Positions 51,907 to 60,928 of a stretch of 64,000 bases of DNA are shown here, one piece after another (the first letter of the stretch is position 1; each line of letters starts with the position of its first letter). Position numbers and translations under genes: made by a program. This DNA is from Streptomyces sp. NBC_01428. Lineage in GTDB: Bacteria; Actinomycetota; Actinomycetes; Streptomycetales; Streptomycetaceae. The stretch lies in NCBI RefSeq assembly GCF_036231965.1, contig NZ_CP109499.1:6448001-6512000 (forward strand), given 5' to 3'. The notes under the pieces were generated by a model. It saw only the letters and a program-made list of their open reading frames with translations. It was not told the DNA's origin and ran no database searches.

Positions 51907-53708
51907 ACGAGGCCTTCCGAGGGGACGGAGGGGCGGATCGGGCGGAGGCCGAGCGCGAGGACGGCGCACAGGGCGAGCAGCACGGCCGACGCCGTCAGCG
52001 CCGTACGGTCGCCCCACGCCGTCCACGCCGCCCCGAACCCGAGCGAGCACACGAACCGGGCCAGGGCCTGGCCCGTCTGGACGAGCGCGAGCCCGGAGGA
52101 GCGCAGCTCGGTCGGCACGCTGTCCGAGGCGGCGGCCATCAGGACGCCGTCGGTCGCCGCGTAGAAGCCGCCGTGCAGCAGCAGGACGGCACAGGCGGCC
52201 GCCGTTCCCTGCCAGGAGCTGAGCAGCAGGGCGTACGCGAGGAGCAGGGCGCCGTGCCCGCCGACGAACACCCGCCACCGGCCGGTCCGGTCCGCGAGGC
52301 GGCCGAGCGGGACCGCGAGAAGGAGGAAGGCGGCGGCGGTGCCGAGCGGCAGCAGCGCGAACCAGCGGTCCGGTACTCCGAGACGCCGCTGGAGGAGCAG
52401 GAACACGAACGAGTCGCTCACCGTGGCGAGCCCGAGCAGCAGCGCGCAGACCGCGATACGCCGCAGCTCCGGGCGATGGAGGAGGGCCAGCGCGGCGCGC
52501 AGGGTGGGGCGGGGTGCGGGGGCCGGTCCGGCCGGTGCACCGGCGCCGGTCGCGCATTCGAGGCCAGCGGGCCCGGGCGGGGCCCCCGCCCCGGCCACGG
52601 ACTCTGACCCGACCCCGGACTCTGACCCGACCCCGGACTCGGACCCGGCCCCGGACCTGGAGCCGTACGCAGGCCCGGACCCGACCCCGGACTCGGACCC
52701 GGCCCCGGACCTGGAGCCGTACGCAGGCCCGGACCCGACCCCGGACTCGGACCCGGCCCCGGACCTGGAGCCGTACGCAGGCCCGGACCCGACCCCGGAC
52801 TCGGACCCGGCCCCGGACCTGGAGCCGTACGCAGGCCCGGACCCGGACCCGGAGTCGGACGCGGGCCCGGACCCGGAGTCGGACGCGGGCCCCGACATCG
52901 CCCCCGACCCGGCGGAGGCCCCGGTGTCGGACGGCCGCACGTCGCAGGCGCCGGTGCCGGAAGGCCGCAGGCCGGCCCCCGTGCCGGACGGCCGCACGGC
53001 GCCCGCCCCCGTGTCGGAAACCCGCGCGGCGCCGGCATGCGCCGCAGCGCCCCCCGGCACGAAGAGCACCAGCACCAGCACACCCACCACCGCCACGCAG
53101 AAACTCACCATGAACACGGCGTCGTAGCCGTCGACGGTGGCGCGCAGGATCAGGAAGGCGACGAGCGGGCCGAGCAGCGCGCCCGCCGTGTCCATCGCGC
53201 GGTGCACGCCGAAGGCCCGGCCGCGGTTCTCCGGGGTGCTGGACAGGGAGATCAGGGCGTCGCGCGGGGCGGTGCGCAGCCCCTTGCCGGTGCGGTCGGC
53301 TGCGAGGACCAGGCCGATGGGGGTGAGCGTCTGCGCCACCAGGAGCAGCGGTTTGCAGGCCGCCGAGAGCGCGTAGCCGGCGCCCGCCACCCACTTGTGG
53401 CGGCCGCCTCCCCGGTCGGCGAGATGGCCGCCGACGAGCCGGACCAGGGCCGAGAAGCCGTTGTAGATCCCGTCGAGGAGTCCGAAGCCCAGCGGGGACA
53501 GGCCGAGGCCCGCCACCAGGTACAGGGGCAGCACCGCCGTCACCATCTCGGAGGACACGTCGGTGATCAGGCTGACCGTGCCGAGGGCCAGCACCGTGGG
53601 CGCGACCGCGGCACGGCGCCGCCCGGCTCGGGGCCGGGCGGCGCTGTCCGCGGACGGGGTCGTCGCCGGCGCCTCCGGAGCGACGGCGCGGCTGTCCGCT
53701 ACATACAT
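51903..53708 (-). CDS. MFS transporter with a Ser/Gly repeat in its central loop
   Basis: 601 aa, longer than usual because about 165 residues (about 225-390) are inserted between helices 6 and 7. The N-half has TDVSSEMVTAVLPLYL and the loop motif ADRTGKGLRTAPRDALI; the C-half has GRLADRTGRWRVFVGG. The insert is Ser/Gly/Ala-rich and contains four 18-residue repeats (GSRSGAGSESGVGSGPAY). Substrate is unknown. The phosphoesterase stop lies one base before its ATG and its stop overlaps the propeller gene, so all three are probably co-translated. Confidence 0.87.
   Translation of the reverse strand: MYVADSRAVAPEAPATTPSADSAARPRAGRRRAAVAPTVLALGTVSLITDVSSEMVTAVLPLYLVAGLGLSPLGFGLLDGIYNGFSALVRLVGGHLADRGGGRHKWVAGAGYALSAACKPLLLVAQTLTPIGLVLAADRTGKGLRTAPRDALISLSSTPENRGRAFGVHRAMDTAGALLGPLVAFLILRATVDGYDAVFMVSFCVAVVGVLVLVLFVPGGAAAHAGAARVSDTGAGAVRPSGTGAGLRPSGTGACDVRPSDTGASAGSGAMSGPASDSGSGPASDSGSGSGPAYGSRSGAGSESGVGSGPAYGSRSGAGSESGVGSGPAYGSRSGAGSESGVGSGPAYGSRSGAGSESGVGSESGVGSESVAGAGAPPGPAGLECATGAGAPAGPAPAPRPTLRAALALLHRPELRRIAVCALLLGLATVSDSFVFLLLQRRLGVPDRWFALLPLGTAAAFLLLAVPLGRLADRTGRWRVFVGGHGALLLAYALLLSSWQGTAAACAVLLLHGGFYAATDGVLMAAASDSVPTELRSSGLALVQTGQALARFVCSLGFGAAWTAWGDRTALTASAVLLALCAVLALGLRPIRPSVPSEGLV
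52624..52842. repeat. In-frame 54-bp tandem repeat within the MFS gene
   Basis: The word CTGGAGCCGTACGCAGGCCC recurs at 52657, 52711, 52765 and 52819, an exact 54-bp period (18 codons). Copies appear identical over the repeated stretch, indicating recent expansion without frame loss. Confidence 0.9.
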
Positions 53709-53709
53709 G

Positions 53710-54597
53710 TCAGGACGTCCAGATGCCCGTGATGTCCTTGGCGGAGGCGGCGTTGCCGGCGTGCGTGAGGCCGTGCATGTCCTCCAGCGTGCGCAGCAGG
53801 TCGTAGTGGTTGTAGGTGGTGGCCGAGGAGGAGCCCGGGGTCACCTGCTGGCCGTACAGCACGGTCGGGATCTTGTTGCCGGCCAGGCGGTTGTCCTCGT
53901 CGAAGGTGACGACGAGGAGGCTGTTGTGGGTCTTGGCCCAGGTGGCGTACGCGCCGAGCTTGTTCTTCAGCCAGGTGTCACCGGTGGACACCGAGCAGTC
54001 GTGCATGTCGCTGCACAGGTTCGGGACGACGAAGGAGACCTGGGGGAGTGTCGTGTAGTCCGTGGGGAACTGCGTGAACGTCTTGGCGCTGGACGTGGGC
54101 ACGTTGCTGAAGCCGAACCAGGGGTTGTGCTTGCGCGCGTAGTCGCCGCTGCTGCAGGTCGTCGAACCCTGGCTGGGCAGCGTCTCGTTGTAGCTGCCCC
54201 AGGTCTTGCCCTTGGCGATCAGCTCGGAGGCGAGGTTCGGGGCGGAGGAGAAGCCGGGCGTGTAGCAGCTGTCGTCCGTGATCCCCTGCGTGGAGCCGGA
54301 GAACAGGGCGAAGTAGTTGGGCTGGCTCGGGTGCGTCTCGGCGTACGACTGGGAGAGGTTGGCCCCGCCGGTCTTCAGCGAGTTGATGTAGGGGGCGCTG
54401 GAGGAGCCGATCACCTGGCTGTACGCGTGGTTCTCGAAGACCACGACCACGACGTGGTCGGGAGTGGGGACGGCCGCCGCGGCGTGCGCGGGGGCCGAGC
54501 CGGCGAAGCCGGTCCAGATCCCGGCCGCTGCCGCGGTGAGGGCGAGAGCGGATGCCACGACGGCACGACTGCGGCGGTACACGTTTCTGCCGGGCAC
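53710..54597 (-). CDS. Secreted phosphoesterase-family protein (acid phosphatase / phospholipase C-like)
   Basis: 295 aa. A signal peptide with a twin-Arg-like RRSRAVVASALALTAAAAG stretch is followed by the phosphoesterase fold (PF04185 type): DHVVVVVFENHAYSQVIG with the metal/nucleophile-region ENH, SLKTGGANLSQSYAETHPSQPNYFALFSG, and the late VVTFDEDNRL and YNHYDLLRTLEDMHGL. It probably hydrolyses phosphomonoesters or phospholipid head groups outside the cell. GTG at 54597 has GGAGG 6 nt upstream. It is first in the operon with the MFS and propeller genes. Confidence 0.87.
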   Translation of the reverse strand: MPGRNVYRRSRAVVASALALTAAAAGIWTGFAGSAPAHAAAAVPTPDHVVVVVFENHAYSQVIGSSSAPYINSLKTGGANLSQSYAETHPSQPNYFALFSGSTQGITDDSCYTPGFSSAPNLASELIAKGKTWGSYNETLPSQGSTTCSSGDYARKHNPWFGFSNVPTSSAKTFTQFPTDYTTLPQVSFVVPNLCSDMHDCSVSTGDTWLKNKLGAYATWAKTHNSLLVVTFDEDNRLAGNKIPTVLYGQQVTPGSSSATTYNHYDLLRTLEDMHGLTHAGNAASAKDITGIWTS

Positions 54598-54856
54598 TGC
54601 AGACCTCCGGTGAGTGGGGGGCGACGACGGTGGCGGTGCGGACAGAGCATGCACACGCCAACATTCCCGGGGCCCACGTCTCTCAACCGGCGGAGTGAAG
54701 AGCGGATGAACGGCTGCCGTCGCGGCCCTCCCGGCGGCCGGGGATGCTGCCGCCGCGCCCCCGGACAGCCAGAGACGCGACGCCCCGGCGGCCAGGGATG
54801 CTGTTGTCACACCCCCCGCGGCAGCCGGGGACGCCCGCCGTCGGAGCCCGCCCCCC

Positions 54857-55288
54857 TCAGCGCTCGCGGGCGAGTTGGCCGAGTACCTGGTGGAGCGGCT
54901 CCGTCGCCCGCTTCCGGTACTCCTGGATCGCCCACCCGTTGCCGTCCGGGTCCTTGAAGTACATGAAGGTGGCACCGTCCCGCGGCGCGAACGCCACCGG
55001 CTCGCTCACCTCCAGGCCGCGCGCGGTCAGCTCCTCGTACGCCGCCGCCGCGTCCTGCACGCACAACTGCATGCCGTGGTACGTCCCCGGCCGCGGCGTT
55101 CCGGTCGGGATCTGGAGGCCGTCGACGAGGGCGATCGAGCATCCGGACCCCGGCGGCGTCAGCTGCACGATCCGGACCCCCTCCATCACCTCGCCGTCCA
55201 GATCGACGTGGAAGCCCACCTTGTCCCGGTAGAACTCCTTGGCCCGGTCCACGTCCGAGACGGGCAGAACGATCACTTCGAGGGTCAT
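54857..55288 (-). CDS. VOC-superfamily (glyoxalase/bleomycin-resistance fold) protein
   Basis: 143 aa, one VOC pair. LPVSDVDRAKEFYRDKVGFHVDLDGE is the usual opening, and TFMYFKDPDGNGWAIQEY holds the conserved C-terminal metal-site Glu region. Substrate unknown; such proteins act as dioxygenases, isomerases or drug-binding proteins. ATG at 55288 is used (a GTG lies 6 nt upstream). It is divergent from glnE with about 150 bp between starts. Confidence 0.87.
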   Translation of the reverse strand: MTLEVIVLPVSDVDRAKEFYRDKVGFHVDLDGEVMEGVRIVQLTPPGSGCSIALVDGLQIPTGTPRPGTYHGMQLCVQDAAAAYEELTARGLEVSEPVAFAPRDGATFMYFKDPDGNGWAIQEYRKRATEPLHQVLGQLARER

Positions 55289-55441
55289 GTCCACGGTTCG
55301 ACTCCCTTGTCCCACGGCACACGGCTCTGTCCACACAAGCCCAGACCGGCGCGGGGCGCCACCCCGCCGACCGGGGTTAGGCTCGCTTCGCACGACCTTG
55401 ATCCGAAAGCGGTGCGGGGTCCGATCCGACGGGAGGCCGGG

Positions 55442-58400
55442 ATGACGGCGCCGGGGCGCAGGAGCAGCACCTTCTCACGGCTGCTGCGGCACGGTTTCAC
55501 CGATCCCTCGGCGGCCGAGCGTCTGCTGGAGGGCCCCGAACTCGCGCCCATAAGAGTCGACCCGGTCCTCCTGGACGCCCTCGGCGCGACCGCCGATCCC
55601 GACCTCGCCCTCCTCGGACTCGTCCGGCTCGTCGAGGCGCAGGACGGCGACTCCGCCCGGCGGGAGCTCCTCGACACCCTGATCGCGGCCAAGCCGCTGC
55701 GGGACCGGCTCCTCGGTGTCCTCGGCGCCTCCGAGGCACTCGGCGACCACCTCGCCCGGCACCCCCGGGACTGGCAGGCCCTCGTCACCTACGAGGCGCA
55801 GGACCTGCACCCCGGCGTCGCGGAGTTCGAGGCGGGACTCGCCGACGCCGACGACCCCGTCGCCCTGCGCGTCGCCTACCGCCGCTGCCTGCTCTCCATC
55901 GCCGCGCGCGACGTGTGCGGCACCACCGACCTCGCGCAGACCGCCGCCGAGCTCGCCGACCTCGCCACCGCGACCCTGCGTGCCGCGCTCACCATCGCCC
56001 GGGCCGCCGCGCCCGACGACGCGGCGCTGTGCCGGCTCGCGGTGATCGCGATGGGCAAGACCGGGGGACACGAGCTGAACTACGTGTCCGACGTCGACGT
56101 CATCTTCGTGGGGGAGCAGGCCGAGGGCACGGACGCCGCGGACGAGTCCAAGGCCGTGCAGGCCGCGACCCGGCTCGCCTCCCACATGATGCGCATCTGC
56201 TCCGAGACCACGGTCGAGGGCAGCATCTGGCCGGTCGACGCCAACCTCCGCCCCGAGGGGCGTAACGGCCCGCTGGTGCGCACACTCAGCAGCCACCTCG
56301 CCTACTACCAGCGCTGGGCGAAGACCTGGGAGTTCCAGGCCCTCCTCAAGGCCCGGCCGGTCGCCGGAGACCTGGAGTTGGGCGAGGACTACGTGGCCAC
56401 GCTGGCCCCGCTGGTGTGGCACGCCGCCGAGCGGGACAACTTCGTCGCCGACGTGCAGAAGATGCGCCGCAGGGTCGTCGAGAACATCCCGGCCGCCGAG
56501 ATCGAACGCGAGCTGAAGCTCGGACCCGGTGGTCTGCGGGATGTCGAATTCGCCGTGCAGCTCCTCCAGTTGGTGCACGGCCGGGTCGACACGTCACTGC
56601 GCAGCGGCACCACCCTGGACGCGCTGAAGGCACTCGCCACCGGCGGCTACGTGGGCCGCGCCGACGCCGTGCAGCTCGACGACGCCTACCGCTTCCTGCG
56701 CTCGATGGAGCACCGCATACAGCTCTTCCGGCTGCGGCGCACCCATCTGGTGCCGGAGGACGACGCCGACCTGCGGCGCATCGGGCGGTCGCTCGGTCTG
56801 CGCGTCGACCCCGTCAAGGAGCTGAACCGCGAGTGGAAACGGCACGCCTCCGTGGTGCGCCGGCTGCACGAGAAGCTCTTCTACCGGCCGCTGCTCGACG
56901 CCGTCGCCCAACTCGCGCCGGGCGAGACCAGGCTGAGCCCCGGCGCGGCCCGGGAGCGGCTCGTCGCGCTCGGCTACGCCGATCCGGCCGCGGCGCTGCG
57001 TCACCTGGAGGCCCTGGCGTCCGGGGTCTCCCGCAAGGCCGCCATCCAACGCACCCTGCTGCCGGTCCTGTTGGGCTGGTTCGCGGACTCGGCCGACCCC
57101 GACGCCGGCCTCCTCAACTTCCGCAAGGTGTCGGACGCGCTCGGCAAGACCCCGTGGTACCTGCGGCTGTTGAGGGACGAGGGAGCCGCTGCGGAGAACC
57201 TCGCCCGGGTGCTCTCGGCGGGGCGACTGGCCCCCGACCTGCTGCTGCGGGCGCCGGAGGCGGTCGCGCTGCTCGGCGACGGCGAGGGCGGCGGCCTCGA
57301 ACCGCGCGACCGTGCCCACCTGGAGCAGGAGATCCTCGCCGCGGTACGCCGGGCCGACGGCGGCGAGCAGGCCGTGACCGCGGCGCGCGGGGTGCGGCGG
57401 CGGGAACTGTTCCGCACGGCCGCGACGGACATCGTCGCCTCCTACGGCACCGAGGAGACCCCGGCCGTCGCCGACCAGGGCGCCCTGGTCGACCTCGTCG
57501 GCGGCGCGGTCTCCGACCTGACGGCGGCGACGCTCGCCGGGACACTGCGGGCCGTGGTGCGTGACGGCTGGGGCGACACCCTGCCCACCCGGTTCGCGGT
57601 GATCGGCATGGGCCGTTTCGGCGGCCACGAACTCGGCTACGGCTCCGACGCGGACGTCCTCTTCGTGCACGAACCCCGCGAGGGTGTCGACGAGCAGGAG
57701 GCCTCGAAGGCCGCGAACCGCGTGGTGTCCGAGATGCGGCGGCTGCTGCAGATCTCCAGCGCGGATCCGCCCCTGCTGATCGACGCGGACCTGCGCCCGG
57801 AGGGCAAGTCCGGACCGCTGGTGCGGACGCTGAAGTCGTACGAGGCGTACTACCGGCGCTGGTCCCTTGTCTGGGAGTCCCAGGCTCTGCTGCGGGCGGA
57901 GGTCGTCGCGGGCGACGAGGACCTGGGGGGCAGGTTCATCGAGCTGATCGATCCGCTGCGGTATCCGGCGGAGGGGCTGGGCGAGGAGGCCGTACGGGAG
58001 ATCCGGCGGCTGAAGGCCCGGATGGAGTCGGAGCGGATGCCGCGCGGCGCCGACCCGACGCTGCACAGCAAGCTCGGGCGCGGCGGCCTGTCCGACGTGG
58101 AGTGGACGGTGCAGCTCATCCAGCTCCGGCACGGCTGGGCCGAGCCGGGACTCAGGACCACCCGGACGAGGGAGGCGCTGGCCGCCGCGTGTGCCGCGGA
58201 GCTGCTGTCCACCGAGGACGCGGCCACGCTGGACGAGGCGTGGGTCCTCGCCACCCGCGTACGGAACGCCGTGATGCTCGTACGGGGCCGGGCCGGCGAC
58301 ACCTTCCCCTCCGACGGCCGGGAGCTGGCCGCCGTGGGCCGCTACCTGGGCTACGGTCCCGGCCACGTCGGGGACATGCTCGACGACTACCGCCGGACCA

Positions 58401-58447
58401 CCCGCCGGGCCAGGGCCGTCGTGGACGAACTGTTCTACGGAGCGTGA
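55442..58447 (+). CDS. glnE: Glutamine synthetase adenylyltransferase / adenylyl-removing enzyme
   Basis: 1001 aa, the bifunctional two-domain type. Each half has a nucleotidyltransferase core: MGKTGGHELNYVSDVDVIFV at about 203-222 and MGRFGGHELGYGSDADVLFV at about 722-741, with the D-x-D metal pairs. ANLRPEGRNGPLVRTL and ADLRPEGKSGPLVRTL are the matching downstream motifs. It adenylylates (C-terminal half) and deadenylylates (N-terminal half) GlnA-type glutamine synthetase in response to nitrogen status. ATG at 55442 follows GGGAGG. Its target glnA is not in the window; the nearby glnA2 is probably not a substrate. Confidence 0.96.
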   Translation: MTAPGRRSSTFSRLLRHGFTDPSAAERLLEGPELAPIRVDPVLLDALGATADPDLALLGLVRLVEAQDGDSARRELLDTLIAAKPLRDRLLGVLGASEALGDHLARHPRDWQALVTYEAQDLHPGVAEFEAGLADADDPVALRVAYRRCLLSIAARDVCGTTDLAQTAAELADLATATLRAALTIARAAAPDDAALCRLAVIAMGKTGGHELNYVSDVDVIFVGEQAEGTDAADESKAVQAATRLASHMMRICSETTVEGSIWPVDANLRPEGRNGPLVRTLSSHLAYYQRWAKTWEFQALLKARPVAGDLELGEDYVATLAPLVWHAAERDNFVADVQKMRRRVVENIPAAEIERELKLGPGGLRDVEFAVQLLQLVHGRVDTSLRSGTTLDALKALATGGYVGRADAVQLDDAYRFLRSMEHRIQLFRLRRTHLVPEDDADLRRIGRSLGLRVDPVKELNREWKRHASVVRRLHEKLFYRPLLDAVAQLAPGETRLSPGAARERLVALGYADPAAALRHLEALASGVSRKAAIQRTLLPVLLGWFADSADPDAGLLNFRKVSDALGKTPWYLRLLRDEGAAAENLARVLSAGRLAPDLLLRAPEAVALLGDGEGGGLEPRDRAHLEQEILAAVRRADGGEQAVTAARGVRRRELFRTAATDIVASYGTEETPAVADQGALVDLVGGAVSDLTAATLAGTLRAVVRDGWGDTLPTRFAVIGMGRFGGHELGYGSDADVLFVHEPREGVDEQEASKAANRVVSEMRRLLQISSADPPLLIDADLRPEGKSGPLVRTLKSYEAYYRRWSLVWESQALLRAEVVAGDEDLGGRFIELIDPLRYPAEGLGEEAVREIRRLKARMESERMPRGADPTLHSKLGRGGLSDVEWTVQLIQLRHGWAEPGLRTTRTREALAAACAAELLSTEDAATLDEAWVLATRVRNAVMLVRGRAGDTFPSDGRELAAVGRYLGYGPGHVGDMLDDYRRTTRRARAVVDELFYGA

Positions 58448-58457
58448 CGCCCGGGCC

Positions 58458-59318
58458 TCAGGTCTTCGCCGGCAGGTTCTGTTCGGCGCCGGTGCCCGGG
58501 ACCCGCTGCGGCAGCCGGTAGGGCAGCGCCCCGTACCAGAGGCGGGCCACCAGGAAGCCGAAGGCCAGGCACAGCATGCCGCCCACCGCGTCCAGCCAGA
58601 AGTGGTTGGCCGTCGCGACGATCACCATGAGGGTGGCCGCCGGGTAGAGCAGGCCCAGGATGCGGGCCCAGGGCGCCGAGGCCAGGGCGAAGACGGTCAG
58701 GCCGCACCACAGCGACCAGCCGATGTGCATGGACGGCATCGCGGCGTACTGGTTCGACATGTGTTTCAGGTCGCCGGAGGCCATCGATCCCCAGGTCTGG
58801 TGGACCGTGACGGTGTCGACGAAGGTCCCGCCGGTCATCAGGCGAGGTGGCGCGAGGGGGAAGAAGTAGTACCCGAGCAGGGCCACCGCCGTGGTCGCGA
58901 AGAGCGCGAGCCGGGCGGCCCCGTACCGGCCGGGATGGCGACGGTACAGCCACACGAGAACACCCAGCGTCACCACGAAGTGCAGCGTCGCGTAGTAGTA
59001 GTTCATCCCGATGATCAGCCATGTCGCCGAGTTCACGGCATGGTTGACCGACTCCTCCACGGCGATGCCGAGGTGGTGCTCCAGCCGCCAGATCCAGTCC
59101 GCGTTGCGCAGCGCCTCGTGCCTCTGCTCCGGCACGGCGTTGCGGATCAGCGAATAGGTCCAGTAACTGACGGCGATGAGCAGGATTTCGAACCAGAGGC
59201 GGGGGCGACGCGGGGCCCGCATACGACGCAGGAGGTTGTGACCCGCCTTCTCCTCCGCGACAGGTTGTGGAGTGGCCTCATTCCGGCCTTCCAGTGTCGT
59301 CACGGTCGTCTCACCCAT
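58458..59318 (-). CDS. PAP2-family membrane phosphatase (Aur1-like)
   Basis: 286 aa, about six membrane segments after a cytoplasmic N-terminus. Phosphatase motifs C2 and C3 are seen as MPSMHIGWS and ANHFWLDAVGG; an inositolphosphotransferase-like FPLAPPRLM segment precedes them. It would remove phosphate from a lipid or transfer a lipid head group. ATG at 59318 is preferred; ATG at 59363 would add 15 residues. It ends 10 bp from the glnE stop. Confidence 0.87.
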   Translation of the reverse strand: MGETTVTTLEGRNEATPQPVAEEKAGHNLLRRMRAPRRPRLWFEILLIAVSYWTYSLIRNAVPEQRHEALRNADWIWRLEHHLGIAVEESVNHAVNSATWLIIGMNYYYATLHFVVTLGVLVWLYRRHPGRYGAARLALFATTAVALLGYYFFPLAPPRLMTGGTFVDTVTVHQTWGSMASGDLKHMSNQYAAMPSMHIGWSLWCGLTVFALASAPWARILGLLYPAATLMVIVATANHFWLDAVGGMLCLAFGFLVARLWYGALPYRLPQRVPGTGAEQNLPAKT

Positions 59319-59426
59319 AGGCGCAGAGTCTGCCAGAAAAGCCTTCGACCACCGATCATCCACCGGATGGGTTCGAGTCGCACTTTCTACGCCCAGAGCG
59401 GGCCGTAAACCCGCAGATCATCCTAT

Positions 59427-60461
59427 TCAAGGACGATGACGGTCCCCCGGCGCCGAAGCCGTCGAGCCGCGCACCACCAGTTCCGGCATGAACACGAACT
59501 CGCTGTGCGGCGCGGGCGTCCCGCCGATCTCCTCCAGGAGCGTGCGCACCGCCGCCTGCCCCATGGCCGGCACCGGCTTGCGGATCGTGGTGAGCGGCGG
59601 GTCGGTGAACGCGATGAGCGGCGAGTCGTCGAATCCGACGACCGAGACGTCCGTGGGAACCTCCAGGCCGCGCTGGCGCGCCGCCCGTATCGCGCCGAGC
59701 GCCATCATGTCGCTGGCGCAGACGATCGCCGTGCAGCCGCGGTCCATCAGGGCGCTCGCGGCGGCCTGGCCGCCCTCCAGCGTGTACAGCGAGTGCTGGA
59801 CCAGTCGCTCCTCGACGTCGGCGGGCAGGAGACCCAGCTGCTCCTGCATCGTGCGCACGAAGCCCTCGATCTTGCGCTGCACCGGCACGAACCGCTTGGG
59901 GCCGAGCGCGAGCCCGATGCTCGTGTGCCCGAGGGAGGCGAGGTGGGTGACGGCCAGGGCCATCGCCGCGCGGTCGTCCGGGGAGATGAACGGCGCCTGC
60001 ACCTTGGGCGAGAAGCCGTCGACGAGGACGAAGGGGACACCCTGGCCGCGCAGTTGTTCGTAGCGCTGCATGTCGGCGGAGGTGTCGGCGTGCAGTCCGG
60101 AGACGAAGATGATGCCCGCGACCCCGCGGTCGACCAGCATCTCGGTCAGCTCGTCCTCGGTGGAGCCGCCCGGGGTCTGCGTCGCGAGGACGGGGGTGTA
60201 GCCCTGGCGCGTCAGGGCCTGCCCGATGACCTGCGCGAGCGCGGGGAATATCGGGTTCTCCAGCTCGGGGGTTATGAGGCCCACCAGGCCCTCGCTGCGC
60301 TGCCGCAGACGGACGGGGCGCTCGTAGCCCAGTACGTCGAGCGCGGCCAGGACGGACTGGCGGGTGGTCGCGGCGACGCCCGGCTTCCCGTTCAGGACGC
60401 GGCTGACAGTCGCTTCACTGACCCCCGCCTGGGCTGCGATGTCGGCAAGCCGTGTGGTCAC
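59427..60461 (-). CDS. malR: LacI-family maltose repressor MalR
   Basis: 344 aa from GTG 60461, the length I recall for S. coelicolor MalR. The N-terminal helix-turn-helix TRLADIAAQAGVSEATVSRVLNG is followed by the LacI hinge and a periplasmic-binding-like effector domain (GLITPELENPIFP, CASDMMALGAIRAARQRG, VGFDDSPLIAFTDPPLTT). It should repress the divergent malEFG operon until maltodextrin or a phosphorylated derivative appears. TACAGT lies 8 nt before the GTG, compatible with a leaderless start. ATG at 60554 with GAGGGAG upstream would add 31 residues. Confidence 0.92.
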   Translation of the reverse strand: MTTRLADIAAQAGVSEATVSRVLNGKPGVAATTRQSVLAALDVLGYERPVRLRQRSEGLVGLITPELENPIFPALAQVIGQALTRQGYTPVLATQTPGGSTEDELTEMLVDRGVAGIIFVSGLHADTSADMQRYEQLRGQGVPFVLVDGFSPKVQAPFISPDDRAAMALAVTHLASLGHTSIGLALGPKRFVPVQRKIEGFVRTMQEQLGLLPADVEERLVQHSLYTLEGGQAAASALMDRGCTAIVCASDMMALGAIRAARQRGLEVPTDVSVVGFDDSPLIAFTDPPLTTIRKPVPAMGQAAVRTLLEEIGGTPAPHSEFVFMPELVVRGSTASAPGDRHRP

Positions 60462-60928
60462 AGGATTGGACTGTACCGGTCGTGTCCCGCCCTGCCCACC
60501 AACCGGACGCCGTGTGCGGGCGGTTGTACGGCCCGCTGCGGGCTGCTGCGTCATCGCGCTCCCTCGTGTTCCGGTCGGATCGGCGTCCCGGGCGTGCGCC
60601 GCGGGAAAGGGTGGCTCCTGCAAGGCGCTGACGGCCCGATGATCCCCGTGCGCGACATCGATGGCAAGAGCTTGCAGAGTCTTGCACAGCGGCCCCGAAC
60701 TCCGCTGAGCGGCCTCGCACAAGGGTTTCGGGGTGATGCAGGGGAGGTCACGGCGCCGTAACTCTCGGCAGCTCTTGCACTTTTTTGCTGCAAGGTCTTT
60801 CGCGCCGCTTACAACGCTGTTACGTTCACGTCGCCCGGCGGACGCAACGGCGCAGTCGGCAAGTCGGCAAGGGGATCGGGCGGGACCGCATCCCCACCTA
60901 CTCGGGCTTTCACCCTCAAGGAGATCTC
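60462..60928. promoter_or_regulatory. malR-malE control region with repeated CTTGCA operators
   Basis: CTTGCA or its complement TGCAAG occurs at 60619, 60671, 60681, 60774 and 60789. The pair at 60774-60794 forms an inverted repeat (CTTGCA-N9-TGCAAG), and the 60671/60681 pair is direct with 10-bp spacing. MalR of S. coelicolor is reported to bind sites of this kind. A further TCTTGCAG lies before malF at 62287. CTTACAACGCTGTTACGTT near 60815 may hold the malE core promoter. Confidence 0.75.

Noticed and set aside
55373..55395. Iron box upstream of glnE (GGTTAGGCT)
   Set aside because: Only the left half matches; the right arm is unrelated, and the TTAGGCT is better read as part of a -10 region.
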